A DNA stretch of 64,000 nucleotides from Pseudoxanthomonas sp. 3HH-4 (GTDB taxonomy: Bacteria; Pseudomonadota; Gammaproteobacteria; Xanthomonadales; Xanthomonadaceae), in NCBI RefSeq assembly GCF_006716465.1, contig NZ_VFPB01000004.1, positions 1 to 64,000 on the forward strand, written 5' to 3'. The notes beneath the pieces were generated by a model. That model worked only from the letters and a program-made list of their open reading frames with translations, was not told the DNA's origin and searched no databases. Of the stretch, positions 35,753 to 45,329 are shown piece by piece. Position numbers and translations under genes: made by a program. How positions within the stretch are numbered: the first letter of the stretch is position 1; each line of letters starts with the position of its first letter.

Positions 35753-36340
35753 TTACAACGGATCGACAACGCGCACCCGATTACGGGTGGCGTCGCGCAG
35801 ATGGTTTTTCAAGGCGTCCGCGCGATCCGCAGGGAGTTCCAGCGTCAGCAGCGCCCCGTTCTCGTCGAACGATTCCTGCAGTTTGGTCGCCAGATGCGGT
35901 GCAAGCGCGGCATGCACCGCACCCAGGTCGTCGAACAGACAGGCCAGCACCAGGTGCGTGGTGGCCACCAGCGCCTGCCGCGGGGCGGTGCGCAGGCATT
36001 CCGCCGCCGCACCGCCATAGGCCCGCACCAGCCCGCCCGCGCCCAGCTTGATGCCGCCGTACCAGCGGGTCACCACCACCATCACCAGGTCGAAACCCTG
36101 GCCATCGATGGCGGCCAGGATCGGTCGGCCCGCTGTGCCCGAGGGCTCGCCGTCATCGCTGGAGCGGTATTCGCCGCCGATCCGGTAGGCCCAGCAGTTA
36201 TGCGTCGCGCCGGGATCGCCGACTTCTCGCAGGAAGGCGAGCGCGCCGTCGGCATCGTTGACGGGGGCGGCCTGTGCGAGGAAACGGCTGTGCTTCACCT
36301 CCAGCAACTGGGAGGCGCGAGCGGCAAGGGTGTCGCTCAC
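35753..36340 (-). CDS. yigZ: YigZ/IMPACT-family protein
   Basis: A 195-residue protein of the UPF0029 family: HSRFLAQAAPVNDADGALAFL, THNCWAYRIGG, SDDGEPSGTAGRPIL and VTRWYGGIKLGAGGLVRAYG, followed by a small C-terminal ferredoxin-like domain. The family has been linked to translation control and nucleic-acid binding; the bacterial role is not settled. The start is a GTG overlapping the stop of the preceding anti-sigma gene (GTGA), so it is coupled to the sigma operon. Confidence 0.9.
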   Translation of the reverse strand: MSDTLAARASQLLEVKHSRFLAQAAPVNDADGALAFLREVGDPGATHNCWAYRIGGEYRSSDDGEPSGTAGRPILAAIDGQGFDLVMVVVTRWYGGIKLGAGGLVRAYGGAAAECLRTAPRQALVATTHLVLACLFDDLGAVHAALAPHLATKLQESFDENGALLTLELPADRADALKNHLRDATRNRVRVVDPL

Positions 36341-37491
36341 GGTGTGCCGAGCAGCGGGCGCAGGTCGTCCGGGACGCGCTGGAACGGGTGTTCCTGCACG
36401 AACAGCTGCAGGCTGCGCAGCGCGTTGGCGTTGTCGCCCAGGTCGCGGCGCAGGCGGATGCGGTCGAGCCATTCGTCCGGGGGCAACCGTGTGTCAGCGT
36501 CGACCGGCACCTGCAGGTCTGTCCGCCGAAGGGCGGTGCGTGCGGCACTGGGCTGGACGCTGCCGGCACTGGCGGCCGGAGCGGGCGGGGGCGGTGGTGG
36601 TGCGGCAGCAGCAGCTGTAGCCGTAGCTGCGGGGGCTCCGTCCTGTGCACGGGGCTGACGTTCGCGCGTCCTCGCGCGACTGCCAGTCACGGAGATCGTG
36701 TCAAGGGTGCGGCTTTCATTCGCTGCCGCCTGTTTGCGCTCTTCTTCGTACCGGATGCGCTGTTCCGCTTGTTGCTGGGCCGCGGCTCGGTGTTGCGTCT
36801 GCGCGCCCGCGATGGCTTCCGGGACGTCCGTAGCCATGGCTGCCGGCGGCGCATACGCGTCCATTTCGGCCGGGAAGGCGTGGGGTGCGGCCGGTTGCTC
36901 GCGCGGCGGCGTCTCCTCGGCCGAAGGCAGGCCCGGAACAGCGGGAATCAGCGCAAGGGGGCTACGCTTCGGAACGGATTCCTGGCGCGCGGCCGCTTCC
37001 GCGTTCTTGCGTGCTGGGCCGGACGGTGTGGCGTCGCGTTCGATGGCGGCGGATGGTGAAGGAGACCGCATAGCCTTTGCCGGGGCGGCAGGTTCCGTCG
37101 CCACGATCGCGGGCGGAGGAGGGAGCGATTCGACGGCGGGCGCGGCCGCCGCCGCGGTGGCGACGTCGGCGTCCTCGCCGATCAGCTGGGCCGAGCGCTG
37201 CGCCTGTGCCGGGGCCTCGCTGGCCACCGGGATGCCATGGTTGGGGCGCAGCTGCCAGGCAATGCCGGCGGCCAGCAGTACCGATGCCGCCACCCCCATG
37301 CCGAGTGGCCAGCGACGGCGGGTTGGCGGCACAGCGCCGCCCCGCGACGGTGTTTCCTGCACGGCCGCCCGCGCGGCGCCCAGGATGCGCGCATCCAGGT
37401 CCGGCGACGGCGCACCGTGCGGTCCCAAGCGGGACAGCGACTGCGCCAGCGCGCGTTCTTCAGGCGTCAGGGGCTCGTGGGGCGTCTTCAT
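36337..37491 (-). CDS. Putative membrane-bound anti-sigma factor with a TonB-receptor-like motif
   Basis: 384 residues. A short cytoplasmic region (residues 1-55) precedes one membrane segment (PLGMGVAASVLLAAGIAW, about 62-79). The rest is periplasmic: a long Ala/Pro-rich tract, then a conserved-looking tail (WLDRIRLRRDLGDNANALRSLQLF). In the middle, LDTISVTGSRARTR resembles the N-terminal plug signature of TonB-dependent receptors. It overlaps the ECF sigma gene by ATGA, so it is almost certainly that factor's partner and probable inhibitor; the N-terminus lacks a clear zinc-binding anti-sigma motif. Confidence 0.75.
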   Translation of the reverse strand: MKTPHEPLTPEERALAQSLSRLGPHGAPSPDLDARILGAARAAVQETPSRGGAVPPTRRRWPLGMGVAASVLLAAGIAWQLRPNHGIPVASEAPAQAQRSAQLIGEDADVATAAAAAPAVESLPPPPAIVATEPAAPAKAMRSPSPSAAIERDATPSGPARKNAEAAARQESVPKRSPLALIPAVPGLPSAEETPPREQPAAPHAFPAEMDAYAPPAAMATDVPEAIAGAQTQHRAAAQQQAEQRIRYEEERKQAAANESRTLDTISVTGSRARTRERQPRAQDGAPAATATAAAAAPPPPPPAPAASAGSVQPSAARTALRRTDLQVPVDADTRLPPDEWLDRIRLRRDLGDNANALRSLQLFVQEHPFQRVPDDLRPLLGTP

Positions 37492-38048
37492 GGGTTCAAT
37501 CTCGTCCGTAACCGGTCCATCGCATAGCGCAGGCGCGATTTCACGGTTTCCCGGCCCACGCCGGTGATTTCGCCGATTTCCTCCAGGGTCAGTTCCTGCT
37601 CCAGCCGAAGCAGCACGACCTCGCGCTGCTCCTGCGGCAATTCGTCCATGGCCAGTTGCAGCTGCCGTCGCTGCTCGAACTCGGAGAGCTGGCGCTCCGG
37701 CGTGTCATGGTCCGGAACGCGTGCGGTCCGCTCGTCCGCGTCCACGGGCGCGGCGGGTCGGTGTTTCGATGCGCGCCAATGGTCGTTCAACCGATTGTGC
37801 GCGATCCGGTACAGCCACGTCCCGAATGCCGCCTCCGGTTTCCAACCCTGGCGCGCGCTGATCACGCGCTGCCAGGTGTCCTGGAAGAACTCGTCGGCCA
37901 GCGCCGGGTCGCGAAGGTGGCGCAACAGGAACCGGTACAACGGTCCGCGGTGGCGCGCGTAGAGCTGTTCGAAGGCTGACGCGTCGCCGGCGGCATAGGC
38001 CAGCATCAGGGTCTCGTCGGCGGGTTCTGCGAGGTCGTTCACCGACAC
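37488..38048 (-). CDS. ECF-family RNA polymerase sigma factor
   Basis: About 186 residues from the chosen GTG. It has region 2 (FEQLYARHRGPLYRFLLRHL, ADEFFQDTWQRVISARQGW, FGTWLYRIAHNRLNDHWR) and region 4 (LPQEQREVVLLRLEQELTLEEIG, GVGRETVKSRLRYAMDRLR). The upstream codon stretch to 38177 is Pro/Arg-rich and probably not translated; GTGs at 38048 and 38042 both fit. It is followed by the membrane protein of 36337-37491 in an overlapping operon, so its activity is probably set by an envelope signal. Its regulon is unknown. Confidence 0.9.
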   Translation of the reverse strand: MSVNDLAEPADETLMLAYAAGDASAFEQLYARHRGPLYRFLLRHLRDPALADEFFQDTWQRVISARQGWKPEAAFGTWLYRIAHNRLNDHWRASKHRPAAPVDADERTARVPDHDTPERQLSEFEQRRQLQLAMDELPQEQREVVLLRLEQELTLEEIGEITGVGRETVKSRLRYAMDRLRTRLNP

Positions 38049-38304
38049 CAGCGTAAGCCGTCCACGCACGCCCGTGAAGTCGGGGCGTGGTTGCGGCGCC
38101 GACACGTTCAGTAATCGACGCCCGTCGGGGATCGTGGTCGGGTGGGTCAAGGCGACAGGGGGAGCGGGTCGGGGCACACGTTTTCAAACGCGCGATGGCC
38201 CTTGAAGGGGTTGCCCTGGCCGTTTCCGTTCAGGGGGGCACAGGCGGTATGCTCGCCACGGGGGACTTCCAGACACCACGCACCGACTCGTTCGGGACAA
38301 GGGC

Positions 38305-41211
38305 ATGCCTACGCCATCGATCAGCGCCGACAACCCGGCCAGCGCAGACGCCTCGCCGGCGGACCGGATTGCGTCGATCCTGCGTGGGCTGCTGCCGGCC
38401 GGTGCTGAACTGGCCATCAGCTGGCGCGACTGGGCGCTGGGCAACGACAGCGGTGCCACGCCGGGGGCATCCGGTGCCCTGAAGCGCCGCGCCGAGCATG
38501 CGCTGGCCGAAGCGCAGGTGGAGCACGATGGCCCCGCGCAGCGTACCTACGCGTGGGACAACGCCGATGGCACTGCGCGCGTTGCGCTGGCGCTGGCATT
38601 GCCGCACCCGCTGGCGGCGCCCGAGGAGGATGCGTGGCTGTCGCTGGCCCGCACGCTGCTGGTGACATCGCTGGATGCGGCGCGCGCGCAGGCACGCATC
38701 GTTTCGCTGGAAAAATCCAAGCGGCTGCAGCAGGCGCTCTACGAAATCGCCGACCTGGCCGGTGCCGACCTCGAGATGCCGGAGATGCTCCGCCGCATCC
38801 ACGCGGTGGTGAACTCGCTGATGTATGCCGAGAACTGCTACATCGTGCTTTACGACGACCAGCGCCGCTCAGTCCGCTTCCTTTACTTCGCCGACCAGCG
38901 CGATCCCTATGTCGCCGAACCCGAGCGCGAATTCGGCGAGGAGGAAATGGCCAACAGCATGACCTTCGCGCTGCTGCGCCACGGCCAGCCGCTGCGCGGA
39001 CCGTCGGCCGTCATCCGGCAGAAGCTGGGCGTGATGCGCGACCCCTCGCATGGCCCGGACAGCCTGGACTGGCTGGGCGTGCCGATGCGCCGGGACGACC
39101 GGGTCTGCGGCGCCATCGTCGTGCAGAGCTACGACGCGCCGGCGAGTTATGCCGACGAGGACCGCGCGCTGCTCGGCTATGTGGCGCAGCACATCCTGAC
39201 CGCGCTGGACCGCAAGCACGCGCACGTGGAACTGGAACACCGCGTGGCGGTGCGCACGCACGAACTGCAGCGCGCCAACCGCGAGCTGCAGGCCGAGATC
39301 ATGGAGCGCAAGCGCGCGGAGAAGCTGCAGCGCGCATTGTTCCGCATCACCGACCTGGCCATCACCTCGGAGAGCCTGGAGCGCTTCTACGCCGATGTGC
39401 ACGTGGTGGTTGATGAATTGATCAATGCACGCAATTTCTACATCGCGCTCATTTCGGATGATGGCGAGCAACTGGCCTTTCCGTATTCGATCGACGAGCG
39501 CGACCCGATGCGCAAGTCGCGGCGCTTGACCAACGGGTTGACCGAGTACGTCATCGCCACCGGGCGGCCGCTGCTGGCCGATCGCGAGGTGATCGGCCAA
39601 CTGGCGGAGCAGGGCAAGCTCTTGCAGCATGGACCACCCGCCTACAGCTGGCTCGGCGTGCCGCTGTTCCGCGGCGAAGACGTGGTCGGCACGGTGGTGG
39701 TGCAGAGCTACACCGAAGAAGTGAAGTTCACTTCGCACGACCAGAACCTGTTGACCTTCGTCGCGCACCATATCGGCAACGGCCTGGACCGGCAGCGCGC
39801 GCAGGAGCGCCTGCGCAGTGCGCATGGGGAACTGGAGCGCAGGGTCGACGAGCGCACGCGCGAGTTGGCCGAAGCGAACCACCAGTTGCGTGCGCAGATC
39901 GGCGAGCGCCTGCGCGCCGAACAGCAGCTGACGTACCAGGCGACGCACGACGCCCTCACCGGACTGCCCAATCGCCCACACCTGCTGGATCGGCTGTCGG
40001 CGGCCATCGAGCGCGCGCGCCATGGCGATGGCCAGGCCTTCGCGGTGCTGTTCCTCGATCTCGACCGGTTCAAGCTGGTCAACGACAGCATGGGGCACGC
40101 GGCCGGTGACGAACTGCTGGTGGAAGTCGCCCGACGCATCATCATGAGCGTGCGCGACGACGATGTGGTCTCGCGTTTGGGGGGTGACGAATTTGCGCTG
40201 CTGGTCGAGTACGCGGATGGAGTGGAGAACGTACGCGACTTTGCCCAGCGCCTGTTGGCGTTGCTGGGCCGGCCGATGTGGGTGGCGGGGCGCGAACTGT
40301 TTCCCTCCGCCAGCCTGGGCATCGCCGTCTGGCACCCGCGTTATCGGAATGGCGAGGAGTTGCTGCGCGACGCGGACGCTGCGATGTATCGCGCCAAGGA
40401 GCAGGGTCGCGACCGTTGCGCCATGTTCGACGAGGCCATGCGCGAAGCCGCGATGCAGAGCCTGGACCTGGAAGCGGACCTGCGGCGCGCGATCAACCAC
40501 CGCGATTTCCTGCCGTTCTACCAGCCCATCCGCCGCATGGACGACGGGCGTGTGATCGGCCATGAAGCGCTGCTGCGCTGGCAGCACGAACGACGCGGCT
40601 TGTTGCTGCCGGCGGAGTTCATCGGGTTGGGGGAGGACAGCGGACTGATCGAGCAGGTCGATTGGCTGTTGTACGAGCAGGTGGTGCGGCAGATCGCGCG
40701 GGGCGTGGAGGGCTATATCTCGGTCAACGTGTCGCCACGGCATTTCCGTTCGCCCGATTTCGGCGATCGTCTGCTGGCGATGTTCGAAGCGCACGGCGCG
40801 GATCCCGCGCGGTTGCGGCTGGAGATCACCGAGGTCGCGTTGCTGGATGATGCACCACGCACATTGCGCATCCTGCGCACGCTGCGGCAGCACGGCATCC
40901 TGGCGCAACTCGATGACTTCGGCACGGGCTTCTCCGCGTTGTCGTACCTGCACCGCTTCCCGATCTCGGTGCTGAAGATCGACCGCAGCTTCGTCTCCGG
41001 ACTGGGGAGCGAAGCGCGGCCGGAAAGCCTGGCGCTGGTGCGCGCCATCCTCGCGCTCGCCAGCACGCTGGGGATCGAGACGATCGCCGAGGGCGTGGAG
41101 ACCGAGGAGCAGCGCCAGTCGCTGATCGAACTGGGTTGCCACCTGGGTCAGGGTTACCTGCTGGGACGGCCGGCTGCGCAGATGGACGTCGTGGTCGCTG
41201 ACGTCGCGTGA
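38305..41211 (+). CDS. GAF-GAF-GGDEF-EAL cyclic-di-GMP signalling protein
   Basis: A 968-residue cytoplasmic protein with two GAF-like sensor domains (about 145-300 and 345-500), each followed by a charged helix (RVAVRTHELQRANRELQAE; RRVDERTRELAEANHQLRA) that can form a coiled-coil. A GGDEF domain with intact GGDEF at 626-630 and inhibitory-site Arg617/Asp620 follows. The EAL domain has EAL at 754-756 plus the Asn, Glu, Asp-Asp, Lys and Glu ligands (VNVSPRHF, LEITEV, LDDFGTGFS, LKIDRSF, IAEGVE). Both synthesis and hydrolysis of c-di-GMP are thus possible. It is a single gene, divergent from the ECF operon. Confidence 0.93.
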   Translation: MPTPSISADNPASADASPADRIASILRGLLPAGAELAISWRDWALGNDSGATPGASGALKRRAEHALAEAQVEHDGPAQRTYAWDNADGTARVALALALPHPLAAPEEDAWLSLARTLLVTSLDAARAQARIVSLEKSKRLQQALYEIADLAGADLEMPEMLRRIHAVVNSLMYAENCYIVLYDDQRRSVRFLYFADQRDPYVAEPEREFGEEEMANSMTFALLRHGQPLRGPSAVIRQKLGVMRDPSHGPDSLDWLGVPMRRDDRVCGAIVVQSYDAPASYADEDRALLGYVAQHILTALDRKHAHVELEHRVAVRTHELQRANRELQAEIMERKRAEKLQRALFRITDLAITSESLERFYADVHVVVDELINARNFYIALISDDGEQLAFPYSIDERDPMRKSRRLTNGLTEYVIATGRPLLADREVIGQLAEQGKLLQHGPPAYSWLGVPLFRGEDVVGTVVVQSYTEEVKFTSHDQNLLTFVAHHIGNGLDRQRAQERLRSAHGELERRVDERTRELAEANHQLRAQIGERLRAEQQLTYQATHDALTGLPNRPHLLDRLSAAIERARHGDGQAFAVLFLDLDRFKLVNDSMGHAAGDELLVEVARRIIMSVRDDDVVSRLGGDEFALLVEYADGVENVRDFAQRLLALLGRPMWVAGRELFPSASLGIAVWHPRYRNGEELLRDADAAMYRAKEQGRDRCAMFDEAMREAAMQSLDLEADLRRAINHRDFLPFYQPIRRMDDGRVIGHEALLRWQHERRGLLLPAEFIGLGEDSGLIEQVDWLLYEQVVRQIARGVEGYISVNVSPRHFRSPDFGDRLLAMFEAHGADPARLRLEITEVALLDDAPRTLRILRTLRQHGILAQLDDFGTGFSALSYLHRFPISVLKIDRSFVSGLGSEARPESLALVRAILALASTLGIETIAEGVETEEQRQSLIELGCHLGQGYLLGRPAAQMDVVVADVA

Positions 41212-41229
41212 GCATCCGCCTGCGAGCGG

Positions 41230-41619
41230 CTACTCACCGATATGGATGGACATGTTGTAGCTCGGTTGTCTCAACTGCCCTGAAGATCCCGGTTTCCGGT
41301 CGGTAGGCAACTCACGCCAATTCAGCCAGAAGTCCCCGGTGCACAGGCGTCGGAAGGGAATGCTGGTGGATTGTCCGGCAGCGATCTCGACATCGATGAG
41401 TCTTGAGAAATAGGCCGGCACTTCGCGCGTTATGATGGGGGTGTCGAAATCATCAGGTGCCGGGGCAGGAAGTTCGCGATCCATGTAGAAGCTCTTCATC
41501 GTCACGGTGATCGGGTACGACCTGTGGTTGACGACGGTGACGGCCGTCCCGCAGCTGTCCGCGAACGCCGTGCCTGGACTCGCAAGCACGACCCACAACA
41601 TTATCTGGCCTATCCGCAT
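41230..41619 (-). CDS. Secreted hypothetical protein
   Basis: 129 residues with a signal peptide (MRIGQIMLWVVLASPGTAFA) and a small beta-rich mature domain with two cysteines (DSCGTAVTVVNH, FRRLCTGDFW) that may form a disulfide. No family is recognised. It lies downstream of the VWA lipoprotein gene on the same strand, separated by a hairpin, and is convergent with the c-di-GMP gene. Confidence 0.65.
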   Translation of the reverse strand: MRIGQIMLWVVLASPGTAFADSCGTAVTVVNHRSYPITVTMKSFYMDRELPAPAPDDFDTPIITREVPAYFSRLIDVEIAAGQSTSIPFRRLCTGDFWLNWRELPTDRKPGSSGQLRQPSYNMSIHIGE

Positions 41620-41647
41620 GGCAGGGTGCTCCCAGCTGTTGTTTGGA

Positions 41648-41669
41648 CGGGGCCGATCAAGAGGCCCCG
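41648..41669 (-). terminator. Hairpin downstream of the VWA gene
   Basis: CGGGGCC and GGCCCCG arms (7 base pairs) around an 8-base loop, 12 bases after the VWA stop codon on the minus strand. There is no clear T run, so termination would be partial at best. Confidence 0.4.
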
Positions 41670-41680
41670 CCCGGCGCGAG

Positions 41681-43447
41681 TCAATCTACGGCAATCGCCG
41701 GCGCATCCGCCTTCGCTCCGACCAGCCTATGCGCCTGGTCGACCATGCCGACGAACTCCGCCTTCAGGCCATGCGGATCTTGGCCCGTCGCGGCGCGCGC
41801 CGTGCGGGCGACGTCATTCCAGGTCCATCCGTCGATGCGCTGGCCACCGCGCAGCAGATCGGCATAGGCCGCCACGGCGCTGGCGAAACGGAAGGCATCG
41901 CTGGGTTGCGGGGTCAGCGAGCTGCGTGCGATCGGCGTCTCGATGAGCCGGCTGCTGTCCTGGCCCGGCAGCTTGTAGCGCAGGCGCACATGCGCGACTT
42001 CATTGGTGGAGGCACCGGCGGCGACCTGCTTGCCCCCGTAACGCAGCGCGGGCAGGCGCTCGGCACCGCTGTCGACCGGCGTGATCTCGTACAGGGCAGT
42101 GACTTCGTGGCCCGCGCCGATGTCGCCGGCATCCACCTTGTCGTTGGCGAAGTCCTCGTTGGCCAGCACGCGGTTCTCGTAGCCGACAAGCCGGTATTCG
42201 GACACGACGGCGGGATTGAACTCCACCTGGATCTTCACGTCGCGGGCGATGGTCAGCAGGGTGGATTGCATTTCATCCACCAGCACCTTGCGTCCTTCCT
42301 GCAGCGTGTCGATGTAGGCATGGTTGCCATCACCCACATCGGCCAGCTTCTCGGCCAGTGCGTCGTTGTAATTGCCAGTGCCGAAGCCCAGCGTCGTCAG
42401 CGCGATACCGGACGTGCGCTGGTCGGCGACCATGGTTTCCAACGCGTCCTGGCTGACCGTGCCGACATTGAAGTCGCCATCGGTCGCCAGGATCACGCGA
42501 TTCACGCCTTCCTTGACGAATGCCTGCTTCGCCATCGCATAGGCCAGCCGGATACCGTCACCGCCGTTGGTGCTGCCGCCGGCCTGCAGGCGATCGAGCG
42601 CCGCCAGGATCTCGTCATGCCGGTTGCCGGGCGTCGGCGGCAGCACGAGGCCCGCAGAACCGGCGTACACGACGATGCTGACGCGATCCTGCGCACGCAG
42701 TTGCGGGACCAGCTGGGCGAAGGATTGTTTCAAGAGCGGCAGCTTGTCCGGCGACTCCATCGAGCCGGAGGTGTCCAGCAGGAACACCAGGTTGGCCGGC
42801 GGCAGCGTCGCCTTCGGCACGTCGTAGCCCTTGATGCCGACCATCAGCAACTGGCGTTTAGCATTCCAGGGGGCCGGCGCGAGTTCGGTGGTCACGTTGA
42901 AAGGACGACTGCGGTCCGTCGGTGCAGCGTGGCCGTAGCGGAAGTAGTTGATGAATTCCTCCGCGCGCACCGCATCGGCGGGCGGACGCTGCCCTTCGCG
43001 CAGCATGCGACGCACGTTGCTGTAGCTGCCCGTATCCACGTCCACCGAGAACGTGGAGACGGGTTCATCGAGCGTACGACGCACCGGGTTGTCGTCGCGC
43101 TCGGCGTACTTTTCCGTGTTGACCGGCGTGGCGGGCTGGGCGATGGGGGCGTGGGCGACACGATATTCCATCGCCATCACCGGAGCCGGCGGTGGAGGCG
43201 GTGCGTAGGCGTGCCCCGTGGGCATGAGGGCCTTGGCCTGCTCGCGGCGCAGGCGGTTGCCGGTCACGACGACGCTATCCAGCGCGGCCTGCTCAGTCCG
43301 TGCCGCATCCGCAGCCTGGTTGGCGAGGCGGGCGTCGGAGCCGGCCGCGGCCACCTCCGCTTCGGGCGAATGCTGCGCGGTGGGACTGGACTGGCAGGCG
43401 GCCAGCAGGGCGACGGACAGCAGGGTAACGGTCAGACGGTGCGACAT
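41681..43447 (-). CDS. VWA-domain lipoprotein (DUF3520 type)
   Basis: A 588-residue exported protein with a lipobox (LLSVALLAACQSS), a Pro-rich linker and the order typical of this family: a YfbK-like N-terminal region (STFSVDVDTGSYSNVRRML), a von Willebrand A domain with the metal site in LVFLLDTSGSM and a C-terminal DUF3520 part. Before the linker, LDSVVVTGNRLRREQ resembles the plug signature of TonB-dependent receptors. The role is unknown; related proteins sit in the envelope. It is the second gene after rraB on the minus strand, with a 106-base gap. Confidence 0.88.
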   Translation of the reverse strand: MSHRLTVTLLSVALLAACQSSPTAQHSPEAEVAAAGSDARLANQAADAARTEQAALDSVVVTGNRLRREQAKALMPTGHAYAPPPPPAPVMAMEYRVAHAPIAQPATPVNTEKYAERDDNPVRRTLDEPVSTFSVDVDTGSYSNVRRMLREGQRPPADAVRAEEFINYFRYGHAAPTDRSRPFNVTTELAPAPWNAKRQLLMVGIKGYDVPKATLPPANLVFLLDTSGSMESPDKLPLLKQSFAQLVPQLRAQDRVSIVVYAGSAGLVLPPTPGNRHDEILAALDRLQAGGSTNGGDGIRLAYAMAKQAFVKEGVNRVILATDGDFNVGTVSQDALETMVADQRTSGIALTTLGFGTGNYNDALAEKLADVGDGNHAYIDTLQEGRKVLVDEMQSTLLTIARDVKIQVEFNPAVVSEYRLVGYENRVLANEDFANDKVDAGDIGAGHEVTALYEITPVDSGAERLPALRYGGKQVAAGASTNEVAHVRLRYKLPGQDSSRLIETPIARSSLTPQPSDAFRFASAVAAYADLLRGGQRIDGWTWNDVARTARAATGQDPHGLKAEFVGMVDQAHRLVGAKADAPAIAVD

Positions 43448-43553
43448 GGCGTGACTCCGTGTGTGGGACAGGGAGTCGAACGCGCGGGATCGGTGAACGG
43501 GGTTGAGCGGGGTGGTACCTCAGGATCCGGACCCTGCACGGGGCCGGGTCGCG

Positions 43554-43898
43554 TCAGTCGATGGCGCCCACATCCATGCCGTCGTAGGCATCCAGCCCGT
43601 GCTCCTCGGCGAAGCGGTACAGCGCCTGGTTGCGCTCATGAAGGCTGTCGGGCGTGTGGACTTCGGTCTTCTCGACATGCAGCCACCACAGGTCCGGATC
43701 CTTGCGGTTGTCCTTGTCTTCCAGGTACAGCGCGATCACGCGATAACCGTGTTCTTGCAGCAGCGGCACGACCGCTTCCAGTGCGGGACGTGAGCCATGC
43801 GTGAAGAAATAGCCCCATACCAGCGGCTTGCGCAGGTCCCAGGGCGTCTCCTTGGCCATGTTGTCGAACATCTCGACCAGTTGTTCGTGGGTGATCAT
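43554..43898 (-). CDS. rraB: Ribonuclease E inhibitor RraB
   Basis: A 114-residue acidic protein with the RraB pattern: YFFTHGSRPALEAVVPLLQEHGYRVIALYLED, WWLHVEKTEVHTPDSLHERNQALYRFAEEHGLDAYDGMDVG. It would bind RNase E and modulate mRNA decay. It is shorter than the E. coli protein (about 138 residues), mainly at the C-terminus, as in other xanthomonads. It is transcribed in the same direction as xseA upstream, with a 99-base gap. Confidence 0.88.
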   Translation of the reverse strand: MITHEQLVEMFDNMAKETPWDLRKPLVWGYFFTHGSRPALEAVVPLLQEHGYRVIALYLEDKDNRKDPDLWWLHVEKTEVHTPDSLHERNQALYRFAEEHGLDAYDGMDVGAID

Positions 43899-43997
43899 GT
43901 CGTGCTCCTGATGTGGCGCGCGCGACCGGACGGCCGCGCGATGAAGGGGGTGTCATGGAGTTTGATCCGATGGCCTGCCCGCGATTCCGCACCAAGG

Positions 43998-45329
43998 CTA
44001 CGATTCGGCGCGCAGCTTCAAGCGGCCATCGCCGACCTGCGCATCGACGCGCTCGCCCGGCTGCACCTGCGCCACCGAGCGCACCAGCGTGCCGTCCTCC
44101 TTGGTCACCAGGGCGTAGCCGCGGGCAACGGTCGCGAGGGGGCTGACCGCCTCCAGCGAGCGCGCGAGTCCGCGCAGGCGCAGGGCGTCGCGTTGCAGCG
44201 TGCGCGCGACGGCGGCCTGCGGGCGGGGGGCAAGGGCCAGCAGCCGCACGCGCAGTTGTTCCAAGCGACGCTGGGGTGCATGGGCGCGCAGGACGGCGTC
44301 GGCATGGCGGAGTGCGGCCTGGCGACGTGCCAGTTGGTCGCGCCACAGCGCATGCAGGCGACGTGCGGCGTCTTCCTGGCGACGCCGAAGCATCTCCAGC
44401 CGTGCCTGGGGTCGCAGCGCATTGAGGCGCAGGGCGGCGCGGTCGACGCGTTGCATGGCGTTGCGCAGCCGATGCGCCTGGGTGGTGGCGAGCCGGCGCT
44501 GCAGTGCCTGCACGCGCGCCAGCAGGTCGCGCCGGTCAGGCACCAGCAGCTCCGCCGCGACCGAGGGCGTCGGCGCGCGCAGGTCGGCGGCGAAATCGGC
44601 GAGGGTGAAGTCGGTCTCGTGGCCGATCGCGGACACGACGGGTACCGGCGAGGCGGCGATGGCGCGCGCGAGGCGTTCATCGTTGAACGCCCAGAGGTCT
44701 TCCAGCGATCCTCCGCCACGGGCGACCAGCAGCACGTCGTAACGGCCGCTGCGCGCGGCGCGCTGCAGCATGTCGACGATCTGTGCGGCCGCCGATTCGC
44801 CTTGCACCTGCACAGGCAGCACGTCCACGTCCAGCAACGGGAAGCGGCGCTGCAGCACGCTCAGGACATCGCGCACGGCCGCGCCGGTGGGCGAAGTGAG
44901 TACGGCGAGCCGTCGCACGTGCGCGGGCAGGGGGCGCTTGCGGGCGTCGTCGAACAGGCCCTCCGCGGTGAGTTTCGCCTTCAGTTCTTCGAACGCGCGC
45001 CGCAGTGCGCCTTCGCCAGCCTCCTCCAGGCTGTCGATCACCAACTGGTAGTCACCGCGCGCTTCGTACAGCGTCAGGCGGCCGCGCGCCAGTACACGCA
45101 GGCCCTCGCGCGGTGCGAATTTCAGCCACTGGCTCTTCGGCTTGAACATGGCGCAGCGCACCTGCGCGCGCGCGTCCTTCAGGGTGAAGTAAAGATGGCC
45201 GGAGGCAGGGCGGGTGACGTTGCCCAGTTCTCCTTCCACCCACACCAGCGGGAACGCGCCTTCCAGCAGGTCGCGCGCCAGCGTGTTGAGCTGGGTGGGC
45301 GTGAGGATGTCGCGGGCGGTGTCGGTCAT
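43998..45329 (-). CDS. xseA: Exodeoxyribonuclease VII large subunit
   Basis: A 443-residue nuclease subunit: N-terminal OB fold ([23 protein letters not shown]), catalytic region ([54 protein letters not shown]) and a long helical, probably coiled-coil, C-terminal region ending in a short beta domain ([15 protein letters not shown]). It degrades single-stranded DNA with XseB, whose gene is not in this window. The start at 45329 gives [15 protein letters not shown], the usual beginning. Confidence 0.95.
   Translation of the reverse strand: MTDTARDILTPTQLNTLARDLLEGAFPLVWVEGELGNVTRPASGHLYFTLKDARAQVRCAMFKPKSQWLKFAPREGLRVLARGRLTLYEARGDYQLVIDSLEEAGEGALRRAFEELKAKLTAEGLFDDARKRPLPAHVRRLAVLTSPTGAAVRDVLSVLQRRFPLLDVDVLPVQVQGESAAAQIVDMLQRAARSGRYDVLLVARGGGSLEDLWAFNDERLARAIAASPVPVVSAIGHETDFTLADFAADLRAPTPSVAAELLVPDRRDLLARVQALQRRLATTQAHRLRNAMQRVDRAALRLNALRPQARLEMLRRRQEDAARRLHALWRDQLARRQAALRHADAVLRAHAPQRRLEQLRVRLLALAPRPQAAVARTLQRDALRLRGLARSLEAVSPLATVARGYALVTKEDGTLVRSVAQVQPGERVDAQVGDGRLKLRAES

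Noticed and set aside
38869-41142. Long antisense frame in the GGDEF-EAL gene
   Set aside because: The plus-strand product has complete domains and the antisense one has none.
43501-43553. Terminator after rraB
   Set aside because: Only a 5-base-pair GACCC/GGGTC match with no T run; too weak to report.
41507-43804. Plus-strand frame opposite the VWA lipoprotein gene
   Set aside because: No ribosome site or domain; the minus-strand gene explains the region.
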